From contig MU004235.1 in NCBI GenBank assembly GCA_010405405.1, positions 2,364,426-2,428,425 of the forward strand: DNA of 64,000 nucleotides, read 5' to 3'. This stretch comes from Microthyrium microscopicum (taxonomy: Eukaryota; Ascomycota; Dothideomycetes; Microthyriales; Microthyriaceae). Shown here in pieces: positions 58,081 to 64,000 of this stretch. A program made the position numbers and the translations under genes. The notes under the pieces were generated by a model. That model made no database searches. It was given only the letters and a program-made list of their open reading frames with translations, and was not told the origin of the DNA. Within the stretch, counting starts at the first letter, position 1; every line of letters begins with the position of its first letter.

Positions 58081-58974
58081 ATGGTAAGAATCGTTTCGTT
58101 TGGAACGTTGGTGAGAAGAACATGCAATCCAACAGATCATCCCGCTTCAATTCCCAAAGCCGGCCACACCCGTCTCTTGTTAGTGCCAGCTGAGATCAGG
58201 GGTATTATATACGAGATGTGTGATACTCCTGCCCTGTGGGCATTGATGCGAACTAGTTCCGGTTTGCGAGCAGAGACATGGCGATTTTTCTGGAAGTTAA
58301 AGAACATAAGCTATGTAATCCGAAAGACAGAGCCAGCAAACCAACCGCCAGCCAGAAATCGTAAAAGTTCAACTACAGGGACCAGTCGCTACGGTATAGA
58401 CCTTCCAGATGTTGTATTCCTAGGAAACCTTGCAGATCACCAGATATTGAACGTTCCGCGCCGTTTTCGTGTTCGTTATTGTTGCTACGATGAAATGTAT
58501 TACAATGACCAAAGGATCGAAAGCGAACCCTTTAACGAAATCCCGGTACAATTCGAGCCGGGGTTTCTTCCCGGCGATACATACATTGCGACAAATTCCC
58601 TGGCGCTTCGGACCATAAAGACCGATCAGCTAATTTACTGGACTGACAGCATTGATGGCATCGGGCCCCCACTTACAAAAGGAGATCTAGCTGCGTCAGC
58701 ATCATCGTTCTCACGCCCTCAGTTTCACTTTCATAGTTATGTACATTGGAGACTGTCCAAGAGACAAGTAGCTGGATGGCTGAGACGCTGTCGTGATGAA
58801 TGGAAAGAACCTGAGGATAGAGCGGAGCAGCGGGTACATGTATTTGTACCGGTTCACCGTTCGGAACGTGACGATGCTGAAAATCACTTAGCGTGTATCA
58901 TTGATCAGTATCAAGACCACGTGCTTCTTCTGACAGAAAGAATATTAGCCCAAGGTGATGAAAGAGTGAGTTAA
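58081..58974 (+). CDS. F-box-like hypothetical protein
   Basis: A single frame of 297 residues. The N-terminus contains LLLVPAEIRGIIYEMCD..ALWALMRTSSGLRAET, the LPAEIRxxIY pattern of the F-box-like/2EXR-type domains expanded in ascomycetes. The remainder has no recognisable domain. A related but interrupted gene follows at 59581, indicating a tandem duplication. Function unknown. Confidence 0.7.
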   Translation: MVRIVSFGTLVRRTCNPTDHPASIPKAGHTRLLLVPAEIRGIIYEMCDTPALWALMRTSSGLRAETWRFFWKLKNISYVIRKTEPANQPPARNRKSSTTGTSRYGIDLPDVVFLGNLADHQILNVPRRFRVRYCCYDEMYYNDQRIESEPFNEIPVQFEPGFLPGDTYIATNSLALRTIKTDQLIYWTDSIDGIGPPLTKGDLAASASSFSRPQFHFHSYVHWRLSKRQVAGWLRRCRDEWKEPEDRAEQRVHVFVPVHRSERDDAENHLACIIDQYQDHVLLLTERILAQGDERVS

Positions 58975-59580
58975 AAACGAACATTACCTCTTACTATGAC
59001 TAATAGTGCAAGTTTGGGTTCCAAGAAAACATGATGATTTTGCCCCACTTCACAATGAGGGAAGACTGGCTTGACTGGGCAAGATATTCGTTGCCACTTC
59101 GCCGTTGGTAAAAAGACTGCGTTAGAGATCAGCTAGATATTAGCAAATGGCATCTCAAAGTGTGCGGCTATAAGCATAACTCACTTAACATTGATAAAGT
59201 GATGTAGTGATCTATGCACCGCAGCCACTTAATGAAGAATACCAGCTTTTTTGATGTTACAGTCTAATATAAGAGTACTTACAGAGGCGTGTTTTTCTAC
59301 ACTTTAGCCATGTCTTTTGCGGTGACCTTTAAATCAAGTACTCTCATAGAACATCTTAAGGAGCAATACCCTAGACACCTTTCCGGATCACTCGTCTGCA
59401 AAACCCAGCCCATAAATTGCACTATCTCGCCCAGATACGCACATGGTTCCTCTGCTGCTACAGCTCCATACCTGTCTTGATCCAAGAAACAAAGAGACAG
59501 TTTTACCCCGTTGCGGCCCTATCCGGAGCACACAGCCATCACATACCCACAGATAAGTTGTACGGAATTCAAACTCACCT
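58975..59580. other. Intergenic region between the two F-box-like paralogues
   Basis: About 600 nt with no clear coding signal; a 63-codon frame at 59289-59480 has no family pattern. Confidence 0.4.
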
Positions 59581-60210
59581 ATGGGTCCAACCTTTCCACT
59601 GCTAGCTGAGATCCGCAACATGATATACCAGCATCTGGACATGAGCGCTCTATTTGCACTAATGCGTAAGTCGCGCTCTCTTCGGGAGGAGACCCGTCAA
59701 CTATTCTTTGCCGTCGGGAATGTGCGATATGTCGTCTACATTACCAGAGACATGGGTACACTTACCGACGAACCATCGATGCATTTCCTACAGAGCCTGA
59801 ATCAGGCAAAGGAGCTACAACTCGCCGAGGAGCGACGGACTAGAATATATACAGCAAGGACTGATGACATGTTTCCCAATCGGGTAATTCGAGCATGGAG
59901 GATGGGACCTAGTTGTGAAGCCTGGCCACAGAGAGCACATAGCATATGGAGAATGCAACGAAGACGCCGGGCGGTCCTATACTTTGGAGAGCAAAATGGC
60001 ATCGATCTATAAAGCGATGAGGACTATAGTGCTACAGAAAAAGAGAGGAGGCAGGATATCGGAAATCGCTTGAAGATCAGCATAGGCATGAATAATTATT
60101 CCGGGATAATTTACGAAGGGCAAGCGCGATTGTACGAGCCGGTGGAAGATTGGCTTATGGGCCGATGGCTGTTTGGCAATCGAGGTGGAATCTGGAGGGT
60201 CAACAGCTGA
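59581..60210 (+). pseudogene. F-box-like paralogue with an in-frame stop
   Basis: The frame opens MGPTFPLLAEIRNMIYQHLDMSALFALMRKSRSLREET, clearly related to the N-terminus of the gene at 58081. It meets TAA at 60010-60012 after 143 codons, then stays open in the same frame for another 65 codons (SDEDYSATEKERRQDIG.. to RWLFGNRGGIWRVNS) before a TGA at 60208. A single C-to-T change in a CAA codon would explain the stop. It may still produce a short protein. Similarity to the neighbour is limited to the first ~65 residues. Confidence 0.55.
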
Positions 60211-60384
60211 AATCTTTGATAAGCGAAAGTTTAATAACCCCTTCGGCGTTTTATAAAGTGTACCAAGCAATTTCAAGCTCGTGATGGCCAACCTTACTTA
60301 CAAAGGAATAGCTAACCCACTTCCCGTCGTCGTACCATAAGGAAATTATACGGAACTTAAGGAACCAAGCAGAAATCTATTATA

Positions 60385-60411
60385 TAGCGCTAACGTAATC
60401 CGTTAGCGCTA
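60385..60411. repeat. Perfect palindrome, 11-bp arms
   Basis: TAGCGCTAACG and its exact reverse complement CGTTAGCGCTA are separated by TAATC. No poly-T follows, so it is not a simple terminator; it could be a protein-binding site or the scar or tip of an element. Confidence 0.75.
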
Positions 60412-60481
60412 CATAAGAACCACTGATTGTTAAGTAACACCTTACCTAACTAAGCGACGGATCAGGGTCTTATTATTACGG

Positions 60482-60754
60482 ATGCGAGCTGTCGACCCTC
60501 CAGAATCATTAATGCCATTTGAAAAATGGGCGAATAATGATGAGCATGATCGCTTTCTCGGAACGGGCCACAGTTTGGATGAGCCGTTATACGTTCAGGT
60601 CCCAGACGGACGATCTTTTGGAGATGATGCTACTAGAGCTAACGTAGAGCCTTTCTTGCGCTGGGTAGGTAGAATTCAGACAGATGGGTGGAGGTGGCCT
60701 AGAAGGAACACGGGTTGGAAGATTGCTAATGAAGAGAATGGGGTGCATTACTAG
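60482..60754 (+). CDS. Small hypothetical open frame
   Basis: A 90-codon frame with some protein-like texture (MPFEKWANNDEHDRFLG, FLRWVGRIQTDGWRWPRR). It lies 270 nt after the interrupted F-box-like gene and may be its displaced C-terminal exon, a separate small gene or chance. Not recognised. Confidence 0.3.
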   Translation: MRAVDPPESLMPFEKWANNDEHDRFLGTGHSLDEPLYVQVPDGRSFGDDATRANVEPFLRWVGRIQTDGWRWPRRNTGWKIANEENGVHY

Positions 60755-61840
60755 CTTTTTTGGGAAGACTGGTGTCATAAGTGGTGATCGATCTATCCCA
60801 ACCGAGCATGCTCTAGGGCGTTGATAATGTTTCAGGGAAAAGTTGGGGATAAGTCGCTAGTCTAAATTGACTTCAAAATTCCGGAGCTGTCTGAAGAATC
60901 TTGATTTTGAGGAATAACTTGTGCCTAGTATGGATCAGCTTGCATCTATACCAAGAATTATAGCTCCAATAGCTACAATGAATAGAGCTGAACATGACAA
61001 AGCTTGGCACATCTAGATACATGTATACTAAGCTGAAATTGAGGTTTTTGTCCCCCAGAAATGCACATGCGGAGATTGTACAACAACAGTAGAAAGTGGT
61101 GTTGCATGAGCGCTGTCTATTAAGGCGCATCACACGATACTTGATTCTGAGCATCGACTTTAGAAGCTTTATCGGAATTTGGGAAGGCTTTGAATCCCTT
61201 TCACTGATTGTTCATTCAAGGCCGCCTCATCACCAACTTACCTTCATTTTAAGAAGTGCACCCTAATGCTAGTGTCCTATTTCTCCTACCAGCTGGAATG
61301 TTTTGCTCTCTCGATCATAACAAATGTCGTAGAAATACGTGTTAAAATAAAATAAAATTAAATCATGATGAGGATTGTCCTCAAAAGCAGTTACAATACG
61401 AGGTTCCCAAGCAAGAGCGAGTGAGCTCACAAGCTGTACTTGCATTTCAAGACAGCCTTGACAAGGCTGATATGTTGGGTTTTTGTGCAACATCTATAGA
61501 CAAAGTTGTCCACGCGATGCAGTATCAGAGTTATTTTTCTGATTGAGAGTCTTACCTATAGTATATATCTTTTTGCGCGAGAAAATCTTTTTTCTAGGCA
61601 TTCTCAAAGTTGAAACCCCAAAAGGATGATGATTTACAAGAGGAAACTGCTGGGGATGGAAGATCGACGTCAGCTCGCGTCATAGATGGCGAAATTGGAA
61701 TTTGCCTATACCCCATGTTTGACAATCCCATCATTGACGTAAAGCATTCTTAAATACTGTAGTCGCGCGCTCAAAATTTCTTTACAACTCCCAAACCGCA
61801 AATCTCTTTCAATAAATTCTCATTCACAAAACAATACACT
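60755..61840. other. Intergenic region with a possible reverse-strand relic
   Basis: About 1.1 kb. It contains one reverse frame (listed next) with protein-like sequence and otherwise the promoter of the dehydrogenase gene. Confidence 0.4.
61269..61493 (-). pseudogene. Possible coding relic, family unknown
   Basis: A 74-codon reverse frame ending FYFNTYFYDICYDRESKTFQLVGEIGH, which looks like a real protein end rather than random sequence. No upstream exon with matching features was found. It could be a small gene or a fragment. Confidence 0.25.
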
Positions 61841-63253
61841 ATGGCAGCATCACAAGCAGCATACGCCGCCGAGAAGGCCATCGGCCACGACGGCAGCTCC
61901 ATCATACAACAAGATGTCGCCAATTATTCCGGCGATAAAGGTGATTCGAGTGAGACCATGTTGGCCTTGACATGGCAAGGCAAAAATACAGTCAAAGTTG
62001 GTATGTATTGGATTCGTAATTCATCAGTGATCAATCCTTAACGCTTCATAGTGGAAATGCCAAAACCAAAGATTCTTGAGCCTGGCGATGTCATCCTAAA
62101 AGTTACAGGCACCACAGTTTGCGGCTCTGACCTACATCTTCTTGATGGAACCATTGTGCAACTAGCCAAAGGTGACATCCTCGGTCACGAGTTCTGTGGC
62201 GTTGTCTCAGAAGTCGGACCTGATGTCAAGAAAGTCAGCAAAGGCAAACGCTACGTAGCCAGCTTCCAAATCGCATGTGGCGACTGTTTCTTCTGCAAGC
62301 AGAAACTCAGTTCTCAGTGCGAAAAGACATGCAGCAATACTACGGCCAAGGCCATGTATGGAAACCAGACTGCTGGCATGTTTGGCTATTCGCATTTCAC
62401 TGGAGGGTTTGCTGGTGGACAGGCCGAATATGTGCGTGTGCCGCTCGGTGATGTAAATTTGCTCGAGATTCCGGACAGCGTGCCAGATGAGAAGGCACTA
62501 TTCCTTTCAGATGTTCTCCCGACTGCGTTCAATGCTGTCAAAGACACTGCAGTTTACGAAGGCGACACTGTGGCAATCTTCGGTGTTGGCCCTATTGGAC
62601 AAATGGCTGCAGTGTATGCCATGGACGAGGGTGCGAAGAAGATCATCTTTGTGGACACGGAGCCACGGTTGTCAGAAACCAAGAATCGCTTCTCAGCAAA
62701 AGACCAGAGCAAGATCGAACTTCTAGACTTCAAAAAGGTTTCCTTTGGTGTCACGAACAAGCCAACTGTCGTCAGCACTCTCAAGGAAATGACCGAGGGA
62801 CGAGGCCCAGATGTAGCGTTAGAGTGTGCCGCAGGCGAGTATCCAAAAGGCTGGATGCACACTCTAGAAATTGCCCTAGGCGCGGAAACAGATACCAGCG
62901 AGATCATCAACGAGATGATCGAAGGAGTCAGAAACTATGGACGATGTGGCGTCACTGGTGTGTATGCCGCCTATACCAACCATTTCAACATTGGCTCTCT
63001 TATGCAACGAGGTGTGCGTCTGATAGGAAATGGTCAAGCACCGGTTCACAAATACTGGGATCATCTTCTGCAGAAGATTGTTGATGGCGGCCTCGACCCA
63101 TTGATCATGGTATCTCATCGTTGTCGACTTGAGGATATGGAAACGGTGTACGCAAAGTTCAAGGACCATGAGGATAACTACCAAAAGGTGTTTGTCGCCA
63201 CCAAATTCTCGCAGCCTCCAGCTGAAGGCACACCAGAACTGACGACATATTGA
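61841..63253 (+). CDS. Zinc-dependent alcohol dehydrogenase, glutathione-independent formaldehyde dehydrogenase type
   Basis: Two exons, 61841-62000 and 62052-63253, giving 453 residues. It is a medium-chain dehydrogenase: catalytic zinc ligands C77 (TVCGSDLH) and H99-E100 (GHEFCG), structural zinc cysteines C129, C132, C135 and C143 (CGDCFFCKQKLSSQC), and the dinucleotide-binding motif GVGPIGQMA. The insertion pattern (MFGYSHFTGGFAGGQAEYVRVP, ECAAGEYPKGWMH) matches enzymes annotated as glutathione-independent formaldehyde dehydrogenase (FdhA-like). Known reaction of that group: NAD-dependent oxidation or dismutation of aldehydes. The real substrate in this fungus is unknown. Confidence 0.9.
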
Positions 63254-63772
63254 GACGGGGGTCTTGCGAAGGATGAAAAATATGTAATAACAAACATGTA
63301 ACAGCAACAAGTATAATTCATTATCATCTGAAATCATTCTCCTTCGTATCAGGTATACAAAAGAGCGCATTCATAATACCTCTCGAAATGGGTAAGTCTG
63401 TACAGTCTTTTATAATGAAAACGGCTGTCAAATATCAAAAGGCTCGAGGCTAGGAACAAGGCTGAAGGCAAGGCTGAAATGGTCCATAAGGTACATTACA
63501 CATGTTTCGCACCGTTTATGGTCGGTCTTCGAGTCTTTTGCGCAAGACCAAATAATGTTTAAAATATTATATCAGGCGGATCGGTAGCTGGGTTGCTATT
63601 CCAGTTTCAGAAATCTAATTCTCAAAACTTGAACAAACACGTAACATGCGCGCTCAGATCTAGGATTTAAGCTGGGGGATAGCATGTCAGACTCAACGAG
63701 TGGACACAGATTCATCTTGGTCTGTTGAGCTTCTTGTCATTTTCAGATCATTGTTCTTTATATCACACTGTG
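63254..63772. other. Intergenic region
   Basis: About 520 nt between two + strand genes; no gene or motif seen. Confidence 0.45.
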
Positions 63773-64000
63773 ATGTCTTCAGACCAAGAAACCCTAAAGC
63801 TCGGCTCTAGGCTAGAAGGCAAATTCGTCATCATCAATGTTGGTGCCAATAATAGAGTTGGTCAAATAATCGGCCAGGCTTTCGCCAGTGAAGGCGCAAT
63901 TGTAAGCGTCCCCGATGAAATAGACGTGACTAGTTCAGAAGTCAAGCTTCGTCCTAGCTTTGATAGGATAGATAGAGATCCAGAAGGAGAAGAACGGCCA
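63773..64000 (+). CDS. N-terminal part of a Rossmann-like gene (cut by window end)
   Basis: The ATG at 63773 opens a frame that stays open for 76 codons to the window end. The sequence GKFVIINVGANNRVGQIIGQAFASEGAIV resembles the first beta-alpha-beta unit of a short-chain dehydrogenase, but the usual TGxxxGIG is replaced by NVGANNRVG, so it may be a degenerate or unusual member. The rest of the gene is outside the window. Confidence 0.5.
   Translation, partial: MSSDQETLKLGSRLEGKFVIINVGANNRVGQIIGQAFASEGAIVSVPDEIDVTSSEVKLRPSFDRIDRDPEGEERP

Noticed and set aside
1-64000. tRNA, rRNA or other RNA genes
   Set aside because: No cloverleaf-type or rRNA-like segment could be identified by eye; a covariance-model scan would be needed to exclude small ones.

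Overview
The window is nuclear DNA from a filamentous ascomycete. Genes carry short introns (about 45-210 nt, GT..AG). There are several fungus-specific HET-domain genes, a full set of ordinary ascomycete housekeeping genes, and a 10.5 kb AT-rich block that looks like repeat-induced point mutation (RIP): CpA and TpG are almost gone and TpA is everywhere. Gene content fits Pezizomycotina, perhaps Leotiomycetes, but the class is inferred from general resemblance, not from a marker search. All splice junctions were worked out by hand from reading frame and consensus.

Layout. 1-15.4 kb is conventional: the tail of an unknown gene, a dienelactone hydrolase/SnoaL-like protein, an ArfGAP-UBA-NPF endocytic adaptor, a WD40-cyclophilin (cyp15/PPWD1), a large disordered polyproline protein and an STE20/GCK-III kinase. 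16.1-26.7 kb is a HET cluster: three large HET-domain genes in tandem on the + strand (one with N-terminal membrane segments, one with a probable frameshift, one a 1367-residue fusion of a protein kinase to a HET domain). 26.9-31.9 kb is a compact housekeeping block: erg6 and slt11 head to head, then the short mzm1 and zuo1 head to head. 32.1-35.7 kb is accessory: a fourth HET protein, a 401-bp TA-flanked inverted-repeat element, a stray copy of the zuo1 tail, a small cysteine-bearing (possibly secreted) protein and an F-box-like gene with an in-frame stop.

35.79-46.27 kb is one block bounded by a perfect 33-bp terminal inverted repeat and flanked by TA. It holds a piggyBac-like transposase remnant, two tandem repeat arrays and a 140-nt assembly gap; no intact coding frame remains. 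Right beside it (46.6-47.3 kb) is a small secreted protein gene. 48-57 kb, all on the - strand, has a tandem SHD1 protein, a branched-chain aminotransferase, a DEK_C/SWIB (UAF30-like) chromatin protein and an ankyrin-CorA membrane fusion. 58-60.8 kb holds two related F-box-like genes, the second interrupted. 61.8-64 kb has a zinc alcohol/formaldehyde dehydrogenase and the start of a Rossmann-like gene cut by the window end.

The most interesting system is the HET cluster and in particular the intact kinase-HET fusion: HET domains act in fungal non-self recognition and cell death, and here one sits behind a kinase with its catalytic residues present. No RNA genes, CRISPR arrays or origins were recognised.
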